A stretch of 64,000 nucleotides of DNA, taken from positions 1-64,000 of the forward strand of contig JAEUMK010000096.1 of assembly GCA_016792565.1 (NCBI GenBank), read 5' to 3'. The notes beneath the pieces were generated by a model. It worked only from the letters and a program-made list of their open reading frames with translations, made no database searches and was not told the DNA's origin. Positions 33,481-42,093 of this stretch are shown one piece after another. Numbering within the stretch: position 1 is the first letter of the stretch; each line of letters opens with the position of its first letter. The position numbers and the translations under genes are program-made. Source of the DNA: Alphaproteobacteria bacterium. GTDB lineage: Bacteria > Pseudomonadota > Alphaproteobacteria > Micropepsales > Micropepsaceae.

Positions 33481-34665
33481 ATGCCCGGTCCCCTTGATGG
33501 CGTGAAGATCGTCGACCTCTCTGCCGTTATTGCGGGGCCGATGGCCACCGGCATCCTCGCGGACCAGGGCGCGGATGTGATCAAGGTGGAGCCTCTGGGA
33601 CTCGGCGATCTCTGCCGCTGGCTCGGCCCGAACCGCAACGGCATCGGCGCGATGTTCGCCGCCGTCAACCGCAACAAGCGCTCGATCGCCCTGAACCTGA
33701 AGGACGAGAGGGCGAGAGAGGTGCTGCGCGATCTCTTGAAGGACGCCGACGTCTTCATCCAGAATTTCCGGCCCGGCGCGATTGGCCGCATGGGGTTCGG
33801 CTACGACGTTCTGAAGGCCAGCCATCCGGACCTGATCTACGTCTCGATGTCCGGCTTCGGCCAGGACGGGCCTTATGCGAAGCGCCGCGTCTATGATCCC
33901 GTCGTGCAGGCGATGTCAGGGTTCGCCGACAGCCAGGCCGACGCAAAGACGGGCGAGCCGCGGCTCATCCAGACGATCGCCTGCGACAAGGTCACGGCGA
34001 TCACTGCGGCGCAGGCCATTACCGCCGCGCTCTTTGCACGTGCGCGGGGCGCCGGCGGGCAGCATCTATCTCTGACGATGATCGACGCGGCGCTCGCCTT
34101 TCTCTGGCCGGACGCCTTCTACAATTATGCCCTGCTCGACAATACCGCGCCGCCCTCGCCCGAGTTCGCCTCGTTCTACGGCATCATGGCTACAAGGGAC
34201 GGCTTCATCACCACCATCACCATCTCGGACGACGAGTTTGGGGATTGCTGCCGCGCGCTCGGCCGGCCCGACATCGCCGCCGATCCGCGCTTCAGGGATA
34301 TCGGCTCGCGCATGGCCAACGCCGCGGCGCTGAAGGCTGCGTTCGCCGAAGCGGTCGCCACCTTCACGACTGCGGAGGTTCGCGCGCGCCTGGAGGCCGA
34401 GGACGCCCCCCATGCCGTCGTGCTCACCCGCGCCGAGGTCCCGGACGACCCGCAGATCGTCCACAACGCCATCCTCACCGTCACCGACCATCCGGCCGCT
34501 GGCCGTTTGCGCGAGACGATGCCGCCGGCGAAGTTCGCCGCGACGCCCTCGTCGCTGCGCCGCCACGCGCCGCTGCTGGGCGAGCAGACCGACGAAATTC
34601 TCGCCGAACTCGGACGCACGCCCGGCGAGATCGCCGCCCTGCGCGCCGCCGGCGCCGCAGGCTGA
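33481..34665 (+). CDS. Class III CoA-transferase (CaiB/BaiF family)
   Basis: A 394-residue CoA-transferase. 'DLSAVIAGPMATGILADQGADVIKVE' type sequence at 12-37 and 'NRNKRSIALNLK' at 63-74 are family blocks, and the nucleophilic aspartate is Asp139 in 'RVYDPVVQAMSG'. These enzymes move CoA between carboxylic acids during breakdown of compounds such as carnitine, bile acids, oxalate or aromatic succinates. It is upstream of the carotenoid-cleavage-type oxygenase but separated by 103 bases holding a possible operator, so joint transcription is unclear. Confidence 0.92.
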   Translation: MPGPLDGVKIVDLSAVIAGPMATGILADQGADVIKVEPLGLGDLCRWLGPNRNGIGAMFAAVNRNKRSIALNLKDERAREVLRDLLKDADVFIQNFRPGAIGRMGFGYDVLKASHPDLIYVSMSGFGQDGPYAKRRVYDPVVQAMSGFADSQADAKTGEPRLIQTIACDKVTAITAAQAITAALFARARGAGGQHLSLTMIDAALAFLWPDAFYNYALLDNTAPPSPEFASFYGIMATRDGFITTITISDDEFGDCCRALGRPDIAADPRFRDIGSRMANAAALKAAFAEAVATFTTAEVRARLEAEDAPHAVVLTRAEVPDDPQIVHNAILTVTDHPAAGRLRETMPPAKFAATPSSLRRHAPLLGEQTDEILAELGRTPGEIAALRAAGAAG

Positions 34666-34711
34666 GCGACGCCCTCGACACCGGCCGGAGTCGGGCGTAG
34701 CATGCATTAAA

Positions 34712-34726
34712 CTAGACACTGACTAG
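34712..34726. promoter_or_regulatory. TetR-type inverted repeat upstream of the carotenoid oxygenase gene
   Basis: CTAGACA-C-TGACTAG is a 15-base inverted repeat with one mismatch, 43 bases before the ATG at 34769. Size and symmetry resemble TetR-family operators. No TetR gene is in the window. Confidence 0.4.
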
Positions 34727-34768
34727 ATCGCGAAGAGCGCGTCATGGTCAGGCTCGGGAGGATACGCG

Positions 34769-36124
34769 ATGACCCTGGAAGCCGAAGCACCCGCTGCGCG
34801 CAAGCTGCCCTTCTATATGCGCGGCAACTATGCGCCGATCGCCGACGAGGCGACGCTGACCGACCTTCGGGTCGAGGGGCGCGTGCCCGATGGGCTCGAA
34901 GGCGTCTATCTGCGCAATGGTCCTAATCCGCCTGCGTCGAAGGGCGTTCCCGGCCACTGGTTCATGGGCGACGGCATGCTGCACGGCCTGAGGTTCGGCG
35001 GCGGCAGGGCGCACTGGTATCGCAACCGCTGGGTCCGCACCAAGGCGCTGGAAGGCGCCAAGCCGATGCGCGACGATTTCAGCCGCGACTACACGGTCGG
35101 TGTCGCCAACACCCATGTCGTGCCGCACAACGGCAATATCTATGCGCTGGTGGAGTCCAGCCTGCCGACGCGCGTTTCGCCCGAGCTTGAAACGCTGGGG
35201 CTGGAGGATTTCGGCGGCAAGCTGGACTTCGCCTTCACCGCGCATCCCAAGATCTGTCCGGTGACCGGCGAGATGCACGCCTTCGGCTACGGCTTTGCGC
35301 CGCCCTATCTCGTCTATCACCGCATAGGCGCGGACGGGACCTATCTCCAGCGCGAGGAGATCGCGGTCGGCGGCCCGACCATGATCCACGACTTCGCGAT
35401 GACGCGGAACCATGTGATCTTCATGGATCTGCCGGTCGTCTTCGATCTTGAGATCGCGCTGAAGGGCGGCATGCCCTATGCCTTCAGCGACGACTATCCG
35501 GCCCGCCTCGGCATCCTCAAGCGTGGCGCGCCGGCCAGCGAGACGCGCTGGGTCTCGGTTGCGCCGTGCTATGTCTTCCACGTCTCCAACGCTTACGAGG
35601 AAGCGGACGGCACGATCGTCATCGACGTTGCGCGCTATGACGAATTGTGGCGGCGCGGCACGAAAAAGAACTTCGATCCTGCACGCATGCATCGCTGGAC
35701 TGTCGCGCCGGGCGCCAGCGCGGCGCGCGAGACACCCATCGACAGCCGCGCCATCGAGTTTCCCCGTATCGACGAGCGGTTGAACGGGCTGCCGCACCGC
35801 TTCGCCTATGCGCCGACCGGCGAAAACCTCGCCGCCGACGAGGAGGAGAATTTCAGCCAGCTTGCCCGCTACGACATGGCGAGCGGCGCTTGCACGACGC
35901 GCGATTTCGGGCGCGGCGGCGTGATGTCGGAATTCGTCCATGCGCCCAAGGGGCCGTCTTCGTCCGAGGACGACGGCTGGCTCATGGGCTTCGTCTATGA
36001 CGGTGCCCGCAACGCCAGCGACTTCTGGATTCTCGACGCGGCGACGCTGGAGACGCAGGCCCGCATCATCCTGCCGCGCCGCGTTCCCCAGGGCTTTCAC
36101 GGCAGCTGGTGCCCGGGCTTCTAG
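34769..36124 (+). CDS. Carotenoid-cleavage-type (lignostilbene dioxygenase family) oxygenase
   Basis: A 451-residue non-haem iron oxygenase of the RPE65/carotenoid cleavage family. The four iron histidines are His159 ('FTAHPKICP'), His207 ('MIHDFAMT'), His271 ('YVFHVSNAYE') and His444 ('GFHGSWCP'). Such enzymes split a C=C bond of stilbenes, carotenoids or apocarotenals to give two aldehydes or ketones. GGGAGGA precedes the ATG at 34769. Bacterial relatives act on lignin-derived stilbenes as often as on carotenoids. With alcohol and aldehyde dehydrogenases elsewhere in the window the aromatic reading is attractive, but there is no direct evidence. Confidence 0.92.
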   Translation: MTLEAEAPAARKLPFYMRGNYAPIADEATLTDLRVEGRVPDGLEGVYLRNGPNPPASKGVPGHWFMGDGMLHGLRFGGGRAHWYRNRWVRTKALEGAKPMRDDFSRDYTVGVANTHVVPHNGNIYALVESSLPTRVSPELETLGLEDFGGKLDFAFTAHPKICPVTGEMHAFGYGFAPPYLVYHRIGADGTYLQREEIAVGGPTMIHDFAMTRNHVIFMDLPVVFDLEIALKGGMPYAFSDDYPARLGILKRGAPASETRWVSVAPCYVFHVSNAYEEADGTIVIDVARYDELWRRGTKKNFDPARMHRWTVAPGASAARETPIDSRAIEFPRIDERLNGLPHRFAYAPTGENLAADEEENFSQLARYDMASGACTTRDFGRGGVMSEFVHAPKGPSSSEDDGWLMGFVYDGARNASDFWILDAATLETQARIILPRRVPQGFHGSWCPGF

Positions 36125-36239
36125 CGACGGCCATCGTCCCTTGAGCCGGTCCGGCACTGCATCGCGCGGCTCCATGGCGCGGCCGTGGACATGGCCGCCT
36201 CGACCGGACCGGGGCGGTGGCCGCTTCGCCCGCCCGGCG

Positions 36240-36317
36240 GATGCTGCCGGGGTCCGCGAGGCGTCCTCGGCCTTCCTCGAAAAGGGTCTGCCGGACTTCA
36301 CGTGGACCGCCAGCTAG
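36240..36317 (+). pseudogene. Possible C-terminal remnant of an enoyl-CoA hydratase
   Basis: In the gap after the oxygenase gene one frame ends with 'AGVREASSAFLEKGLPDF' then 'TWTAS' and a stop. This strongly resembles the C-terminus of enoyl-CoA hydratases (typically '...EGVRAFLEKRPPVF...'). About 25 residues are recognisable; further upstream the similarity vanishes and no start codon fits. It may be the end of a deleted gene. The match is short, so chance is possible. Confidence 0.35.
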
Positions 36318-36373
36318 GCCACACTGACGCCATCGAAGAACACGAAATCCAGGAAACCGGTTCAGGACGCATC

Positions 36374-37375
36374 ATGGCCATTCCCTCTTTCATCCAGGGC
36401 CGCCTTGCGCTGCCCGTCGTCGGCGCGCCGCTCTTCATCGTCTCAGGCCCCGAGCTTGTCATCGCCCAGTGCAAGGCTGGGGTCATCGGCTCGTTTCCGG
36501 CGCTCAATGCGCGCCCCGCGCCGGTCCTCGGCGAGTGGCTGAAGCGGATCAAGGGCGAACTCGCGGACTGGGAGGCGAAGACCGGACGCAAGGCCGCGCC
36601 CTTCGCGGTCAACCAGATCGCCCACTCCTCGAACGACCGGCTCGAGCATGACGTCGATGTCTGCGCCGAGCATGAGGTGCCCATCACCATCACCAGCCTG
36701 CGCGCCCCGAAATTCGTCGTCGACAAGATGCACGGCGCGGGCGGCGTCGTCTGGCACGACGTCATCAACATCCGGCACGCGAAGAAGGCGGCGGACGAGG
36801 GCGTCGACGGCCTCATTCTCGTCTGCTCCGGCGCTGGCGGCCATGCCGGCACACTCTCGCCCTTCGCTCTGGTTCCCGAGGTGCGCGCCTGGTTCAAGGG
36901 CACGATCCTCCTCTCCGGCTCCATCGCCGACGGCCGCTCGATCTTCGCCGCCCAGGCGCTGGGCGCCGACTTCGCCTATATCGGCACGCGCTTCATCGCC
37001 ACCGCCGAAGCCAATGCCGTCGAGGGCTACAAGACATCGATCATCGAGGCCTCGGCGGAAGACATCGTCTATTCCAACCTCTTCACCGGGGTGCACGGGA
37101 ACTATCTCGCGCCCTCCATCGCCGCCGCCGGCCTCGACCCGAAGAACCTGCCGGAGTCCGACAAGTCGAAAATGAATTTCGGTTCCGGCGGCAATACCGA
37201 CAAGAAGGCGTGGAAGGACATCTGGGGCGCCGGACAGGGCGTCGGGCAGGTCCACAGCGCGCCGAGCGTCGCCGAACTCGTCGGCGAGCTGAAAGCCCAG
37301 TACGACGCCGCCCGCGTCGATACGCTCGCCGCCTCCGCACCCTTCGCCAAGCCGGTGGCAGCTGCCGCCGAGTAG
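36374..37375 (+). CDS. Nitronate monooxygenase family flavoprotein
   Basis: A 333-residue FMN TIM-barrel enzyme of the nitronate monooxygenase/2-nitropropane dioxygenase class. Blocks are 'LPVVGAPLFIVSGPEL' (12-27), 'VCSGAGGHAG' near 155 (FMN-binding Gly and His), 'LSGSIADGRSI' near 182 and 'GADFAYIGTRFIAT' near 200. It detoxifies alkyl nitronates such as propionate-3-nitronate, although many homologues have other roles. The upstream open frame from 36185 is non-homologous; the ATG at 36374 is the natural start. It is monocistronic and converges on the polyamine permease gene. Confidence 0.9.
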   Translation: MAIPSFIQGRLALPVVGAPLFIVSGPELVIAQCKAGVIGSFPALNARPAPVLGEWLKRIKGELADWEAKTGRKAAPFAVNQIAHSSNDRLEHDVDVCAEHEVPITITSLRAPKFVVDKMHGAGGVVWHDVINIRHAKKAADEGVDGLILVCSGAGGHAGTLSPFALVPEVRAWFKGTILLSGSIADGRSIFAAQALGADFAYIGTRFIATAEANAVEGYKTSIIEASAEDIVYSNLFTGVHGNYLAPSIAAAGLDPKNLPESDKSKMNFGSGGNTDKKAWKDIWGAGQGVGQVHSAPSVAELVGELKAQYDAARVDTLAASAPFAKPVAAAAE

Positions 37376-37418
37376 GGGGGGCTGACGTACCGCCTTCCTG
37401 TACCGGGACGGCGGTCCC

Positions 37419-38237
37419 TTAGCGCGGGGTCACCTTCATCCGTTCGCCACGGCGGCGCAGCCATTCCACCACGATCAGCAGGATCATCGCGACGGCGATC
37501 AGCAGCGTCGCAGCGGCGAGGATCGCCGGGCTGATCTGCTCGCGGATGCCCGACCACATCTTTCGCGGGACCGTCACCTGTTCCGGTCCGCCGAGAAAAA
37601 GGACGGTCACCACCTCGTCGAAGGACGTGGCGAAGGCGAACAGCGCGCCTGAAATGACGCCGGGCAGGATCAGCGGCAGCGTGACGCGGAAGAACACGGT
37701 CCAGGGGTCCGCGCCCAGGCTGGAACCGGCGCGCGTCAGGTTCCAGTCGTAGCCTGTCAGCGCCGCCGTCACCGTGATGACGACGAACGGCGCGCCCAGC
37801 GCCGCATGGGCGAGGATGAGGCCTAGATGGGTCTGGGCGAGACCGAGATCGGAATAGAAGAAATACATGCCCGCCGCCGCGATGATGACCGGCGTGATCA
37901 TCGGCGAGATGATCAGCCCCATGATCGCGCCCTTCATGGGTACATTCCCGCGCGCCAGCCCCATCGCGGCGAGCGTGCCCAGCGCGGTCGCGATCGCAGT
38001 CGCGGCGCCGCCGACGATCAGGCTGTTGACCAGCGCCTGCCGCCACACCCCGTCCTCAAGGATCGCACGGTACCAGCGCAGCGAGTAGCCTTCGCTCTCC
38101 ATCGCCATCATGGCCGGCGTGAAGGTGAAGAACGGCTCGGCGTTGAACGATAGCGGGACGATCACCAGCAGCGGCGCGACGAGGAAGACGAGCGCCAGCC
38201 CCGCCATGACCCGGATAAGGATGCGCCAGCCGCTCAT
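37419..38237 (-). CDS. Polyamine-type ABC transporter permease (PotC family)
   Basis: A 272-residue permease with six membrane spans beginning at about 6-30. 'VPLSFNAEPFFTF' and 'GYSLRWYRAIL' are the usual PotC/PotI N-terminal blocks, and the coupling loop is 'AGSSLGADPWTVFFRVTLP'. Its start overlaps the stop of the upstream permease gene by four bases. With the binding protein and ATPase at 40990-43226 it should import spermidine/putrescine or a related cationic compound. The in-frame extension upstream of 38237 lies inside the neighbouring gene and is spurious. Confidence 0.9.
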   Translation of the reverse strand: MSGWRILIRVMAGLALVFLVAPLLVIVPLSFNAEPFFTFTPAMMAMESEGYSLRWYRAILEDGVWRQALVNSLIVGGAATAIATALGTLAAMGLARGNVPMKGAIMGLIISPMITPVIIAAAGMYFFYSDLGLAQTHLGLILAHAALGAPFVVITVTAALTGYDWNLTRAGSSLGADPWTVFFRVTLPLILPGVISGALFAFATSFDEVVTVLFLGGPEQVTVPRKMWSGIREQISPAILAAATLLIAVAMILLIVVEWLRRRGERMKVTPR

Positions 38238-39517
38238 CCGAAGCGCAGCCGGTCCGCCCCGGCCAGCTTGTTGAACACAAGATAGAGGGCGATCACTGCG
38301 CCCAGCAGGATCGTTCCCAGCGCCGCTGCCAGCCCCCAGTTCAGCGATTGCTGCATGTGGTAGGCGATGAGGTTCGAGATCAGTTGCCCGCCGGGACCGC
38401 CGACCAGCGCCGGCGTGATGTAGTAGCCGACCGCCAGGATGAAGACGAGCAAGGCGCCTGCGGCTACCCCGGGCATCGTCATCGGCAGATAGACCCGCGC
38501 GAAGCCCTGGAGCGGCCGTGCGCCCATCGACGAGGCGGCGCGCAGATAGGTCGGCGGAATGGTCTTCATCACCGAATAGAGCGGCAGCACCATGAACGGC
38601 ATCAGGATCTGCGTCATCGCGACCAGCGTGCCGGTGAGGTTGTAGACCATCTGCACGCGGCCCTCCTCGGAGACGAGGCCGAGCCACACCATCAGGTCGT
38701 TGACGACGCCCTGGCTCTGCAACAGCGCGATCCACGCCGTCGTGCGCACCAGCAGCGAAGTCCAGAACGGCAGCAGCAACAGGATCATGAGGACGCCCGC
38801 CGTCCTCGGCCCGGCGGTGGCGAGGACATAGGCGAGCGGGTAGCCGAGGAGGAGACAGAGCGCCGTCACCAGCCCTGCGACCCATGCCGTCCGGCCGAAC
38901 AGCATGAGATAGAGCCGCTCCTTCTCGGGCGCCGCGACGACGCCAAGGTCCGCTCCATAGCGCATGTCGAGCGCCGCCAGGTAGTTCTTGGCCGTCAGCG
39001 CCTGCGTACCGACCGCCAGCGCCGCCCAGACCGCCTGGTCGCTCCACTTCCGGTCGAGCAGGGGCAGGCTTTCGGCATAGGGCGGCGTCAGTTTCGCCGC
39101 CTCGCGTGCCGTCTTGCGGATCAGCGAGTTGAGCCCGCCGTAGTCGAAATTGAGCTGCGCCCCCAACCGCGCCGCATCCTGCCTCTCGGGCAGCGCCCTC
39201 AAGTCCTCAACCGCTGCCGCGAATGCCGTTTCGCCGGGCAGGGTCGCGCCGTCCCAGCCGGCCAGCGCCGCGGCGGTCCGCGGCATCAGCGATGCGGGCA
39301 GGGGATTGGAGACGCTCCGCCACAGCATCGCCCCGATCGGCGCGGCGAAGAACACCGCGATGAAGGCGAGCAAGGGCAGCGTGAGCAACAGCCCGTTGCG
39401 GTTCTGGCGTGCGGTCGGAATGGCGGCCTCGCGCGGGGGTTGGCGGTCGAATCGATATTCCTCTATACGGCGAGGCGCGGGGCGGAAAGACAATGCCTCG
39501 CGCTCTCGGCGCCGCAA
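38234..39517 (-). CDS. Polyamine-type ABC transporter permease (PotB family) with large periplasmic insertion
   Basis: A 427-residue permease, against roughly 280-310 for classical PotB. Membrane spans are at about 41-63 and from 207 onwards, with the coupling loop 'RAASSMGARPLQGFARVYLP' near 333-352. Residues 70-205 form an extra soluble stretch between the first two spans, predicted to face the periplasm. The frame opens with TTG at 39517 and no ATG is available before residue 64, so the true start is uncertain within about 35 residues. It overlaps the PotC-like gene by four bases and is divergent from the MFS gene at 39700, which separates it from the other polyamine genes. Confidence 0.82.
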   Translation of the reverse strand: MRRREREALSFRPAPRRIEEYRFDRQPPREAAIPTARQNRNGLLLTLPLLAFIAVFFAAPIGAMLWRSVSNPLPASLMPRTAAALAGWDGATLPGETAFAAAVEDLRALPERQDAARLGAQLNFDYGGLNSLIRKTAREAAKLTPPYAESLPLLDRKWSDQAVWAALAVGTQALTAKNYLAALDMRYGADLGVVAAPEKERLYLMLFGRTAWVAGLVTALCLLLGYPLAYVLATAGPRTAGVLMILLLLPFWTSLLVRTTAWIALLQSQGVVNDLMVWLGLVSEEGRVQMVYNLTGTLVAMTQILMPFMVLPLYSVMKTIPPTYLRAASSMGARPLQGFARVYLPMTMPGVAAGALLVFILAVGYYITPALVGGPGGQLISNLIAYHMQQSLNWGLAAALGTILLGAVIALYLVFNKLAGADRLRFG

Positions 39518-39699
39518 GGCGTGGGACTGCGAGATTGGGGGGCTGGCATGAAGGCGAACATCCGTCAGAGCGACGCCGCCGCGACCGGCACGGGCGCGCT
39601 GCGCTAAGGCAGCGCGTTAGGCGGCCCGGGCGCGGTTCGGACCATTCCGACGCGCGGCCTCACGGCCGTGCTCCTTCCCTGTGACCGAAGGTCTCTCCC

Positions 39700-40977
39700 A
39701 TGTCTTTGTGGCCCGATCGCGGCCTGTGGCGGCATCGCGATTTTCTCAATCTGTGGGCGGCGCAGATCGTCAGCGCCTTCGGCAACCGCATCACGCGGAC
39801 GGCGCTGCCGGCGCTGGCGATCGTGACGCTTGGCGCGTCGGACGCCGAGGTGGCGCTGCTGGCGGCGCTTGGCGTCGCGCCGGCGATCGTCGTCAGCCTG
39901 GCAGCCTCCGGCTTCATCGACCGTATCGCGAAGAAGCCCTTGCTGATCGCGATGGACCTTGCGCGCTTCGTGCTGGTCGCCTCGGTGCCCATCGTCGCCT
40001 GGGTCGGCGGGTTGGGCATGCTGCAGCTCTATGGCGTCGCCGTCCTTGCCTGCGTCGCCGGGACGCTGTTCCAGATCGCCGACCAGGCCTTCCTGCCCGT
40101 GGTGGTCGAGAAGGAGCATCTCGTCGAGGGCAATTCCAAGCTCGGGGCGACCGACTCGATTGCCGAGATCGCCGGGCCGGGCATCGCCGGCGTCCTGATT
40201 GCGTTGGTGACGGCGCCGGTCGCGGTGCTTCTGGATGCGCTCAGCTTCCTGTGGTCGGCCCTCTTCGTCGCACGAATCCGGGTTGTCGAAACGCCGTCGC
40301 CCCGCGAACCCGGCCGGCCGCTGGCGCGCGCCGCCGCGGGCATTCACGCGATCTGGGCCTCGCGACATGTCCGCCCGCTCTTCATCGCCGAAATGCTCGG
40401 CATGCTGTCGTGGGGGTTCTTCGCGGCGCTCTACATGCTGTTCGCGCTGCGCGAGCTCGGGATGGACATCGCGGTGGTCGGCGTCATCATCGGCTTTGGC
40501 GGCATCGGCGCGTTTGCAGGCGCGCTGTTCGGAACCTGGGTGACGCGGGCGCTTGGATTCGGCGCGGCGCTGCTGGTCTTCCTCGTGCTGAACATGGGCG
40601 CCGGCGCCTTCGTCGCGCTCGCCCGCGGTCCCGGATGGGACTCCATCGCGCTTCTGGTCGCGCATCAGCTCATAGGCGACTGCTTCGCCGTCGCCTATGC
40701 CATCCAGGCGCGATCGCTGCGCCAGAGCGCGATGCCGCGCAAAGTCCTCGGCCGCGTGGCGGCGGCGCAGGTGACGATGCAGGCATCCATGCTGACGCTC
40801 GGCGCCCTCGCCGCCGTGCCGCTTGCCGAGTGGCTTGGCGTGCGCGGCGCGGTCTGGACGGGCGTGCTGATCGGCATGGCGTCGATCGTCGTTGTCCTCG
40901 CCTCGCCGGTCGCGCGGCTCAGGACGATCGGGGAAGCAGTCCCCGCGCCCTTGCCGGACGGGACGGACGGCGCGTGA
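39700..40977 (+). CDS. MFS transporter (MFS_3/EntS-like)
   Basis: A 425-residue major facilitator protein with about 12 hydrophobic segments. It opens 'FLNLWAAQIVSAFGNRITRTALPALAI' like the EntS/MFS_3 group of exporters, and 'SGFIDRIAKKPLLIAMDLAR' near 68-87 is the loop 2-3 motif region. It lies on the plus strand inside an otherwise minus-strand polyamine gene set: divergent from the PotB-like gene (183-base gap) and convergent with the binding-protein gene (12-base gap). Substrate is unknown; drug, siderophore or metabolite efflux are all possible. Confidence 0.88.
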   Translation: MSLWPDRGLWRHRDFLNLWAAQIVSAFGNRITRTALPALAIVTLGASDAEVALLAALGVAPAIVVSLAASGFIDRIAKKPLLIAMDLARFVLVASVPIVAWVGGLGMLQLYGVAVLACVAGTLFQIADQAFLPVVVEKEHLVEGNSKLGATDSIAEIAGPGIAGVLIALVTAPVAVLLDALSFLWSALFVARIRVVETPSPREPGRPLARAAAGIHAIWASRHVRPLFIAEMLGMLSWGFFAALYMLFALRELGMDIAVVGVIIGFGGIGAFAGALFGTWVTRALGFGAALLVFLVLNMGAGAFVALARGPGWDSIALLVAHQLIGDCFAVAYAIQARSLRQSAMPRKVLGRVAAAQVTMQASMLTLGALAAVPLAEWLGVRGAVWTGVLIGMASIVVVLASPVARLRTIGEAVPAPLPDGTDGA

Positions 40978-40989
40978 CGCCGGTCGACC

Positions 40990-42093
40990 CTACTGCGCCA
41001 GCCACGCCGCCCAGCGCTGGTTGATCTCGTCCTGGTGGTCGGCCCAGAAGCGCGGATCGACCGTCACGGCGCGGCCTTTGTCCGGGGTCGGCAGGTTGGG
41101 CAGCATGTCCTCGCCGTTGGCGGCGTTCTTGCCGACCAGCGGCAGCGACGACTTGCGTGCCGGGGCATAGGCGATCCAGCTCGCCTGCGCCGCCAGTTGC
41201 CGGGTCGCGGTGGCGAAGCGCATGAACGCCATCGCCGCCTCCTTGTTGGGCGCGCCCTTCACCACGACATAGGTATCGTACTCCATCACCTGTGCGTCCC
41301 AGACGATCTTGAACGGCTTGCCCTCGGCGGCGACGGCGTCGAACAGGCGGCCGTTATAGACGACTGTCATCGCGACCTCTCCGTCGGCGAGCAGCTGCAC
41401 GGGCTGCGAGCCGGCCTCCCACCAAACGACGCTGTCCTTGATCGTGTCGAGCTTGGCGAAGGCGCGGTCGAGCCCCTCGGGCGACGCCAGCACCTCGTAG
41501 ACGTCCTCCGGCACGACGCCGTCGGCGATCAGCGCCATCTCCAGCGTCGCCTTGGGGTTCTGCTTCCTCAGGCCGCGCTTGCCGGGAAACTTCTGAAGGT
41601 CGAAGAAATCGCCGATCGTGTTGGGCTTGTTCGGCCCGATCTTGCTGTCGTCAAAGGCGAAGACGGTGGAGAAGATGATCGTCGTCGCCCAGCACTCGTT
41701 CAGCGCGTCGGGATAGAAATCCTCCGCCGCCGGCGTGCCGTCGTCGCCGGCCGGAAAGCTCGCCGGGTCGAGCGGTTCCAGCAGGCCCTCGTCGCAGGCC
41801 CTGAGCGCGTCGCCGACCTCCATGTCGACCACGTCCCACACGACATTGCCGCTTTCCACCTGCGCCTTCACCTCGGCGATGCCGCCATTGTAGTCGGCGT
41901 TGACGACGGCGATGCCGGTCTCGGCGGTGAACGGCTTGTGATAGGCCTCGACCTGGCTCTTGGTATAGGCGCCGCCCCACGAGACGACGGTCAGGCTCTT
42001 GTCCTCGGCGGCTTCGGCCAGCCGGATGGTCACCGCCATCGCGCCGATGATCGCCGCGGCGCTGAGCCCGGCGTAGAGAAGGGAACGGCTCAT
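40990..42093 (-). CDS. Polyamine-type ABC substrate-binding protein (PotD/PotF family)
   Basis: A 367-residue periplasmic protein with a signal peptide ending 'RLAEAAE' near residue 29. It has the family pattern 'LTVVSWGGAYTKSQVEAYHKPF' near 33-54, 'WDVVDMEVGDALRACDEGLLEPLD' near 86-109 and 'GSQPVQLLADGEVAMTVVYNGR'. Ligand pocket residues cannot be judged by eye, so spermidine, putrescine or other amines remain open. Its start overlaps the ATPase stop by four bases; the two form one transcription unit reading toward the MFS gene. Confidence 0.9.
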   Translation of the reverse strand: MSRSLLYAGLSAAAIIGAMAVTIRLAEAAEDKSLTVVSWGGAYTKSQVEAYHKPFTAETGIAVVNADYNGGIAEVKAQVESGNVVWDVVDMEVGDALRACDEGLLEPLDPASFPAGDDGTPAAEDFYPDALNECWATTIIFSTVFAFDDSKIGPNKPNTIGDFFDLQKFPGKRGLRKQNPKATLEMALIADGVVPEDVYEVLASPEGLDRAFAKLDTIKDSVVWWEAGSQPVQLLADGEVAMTVVYNGRLFDAVAAEGKPFKIVWDAQVMEYDTYVVVKGAPNKEAAMAFMRFATATRQLAAQASWIAYAPARKSSLPLVGKNAANGEDMLPNLPTPDKGRAVTVDPRFWADHQDEINQRWAAWLAQ

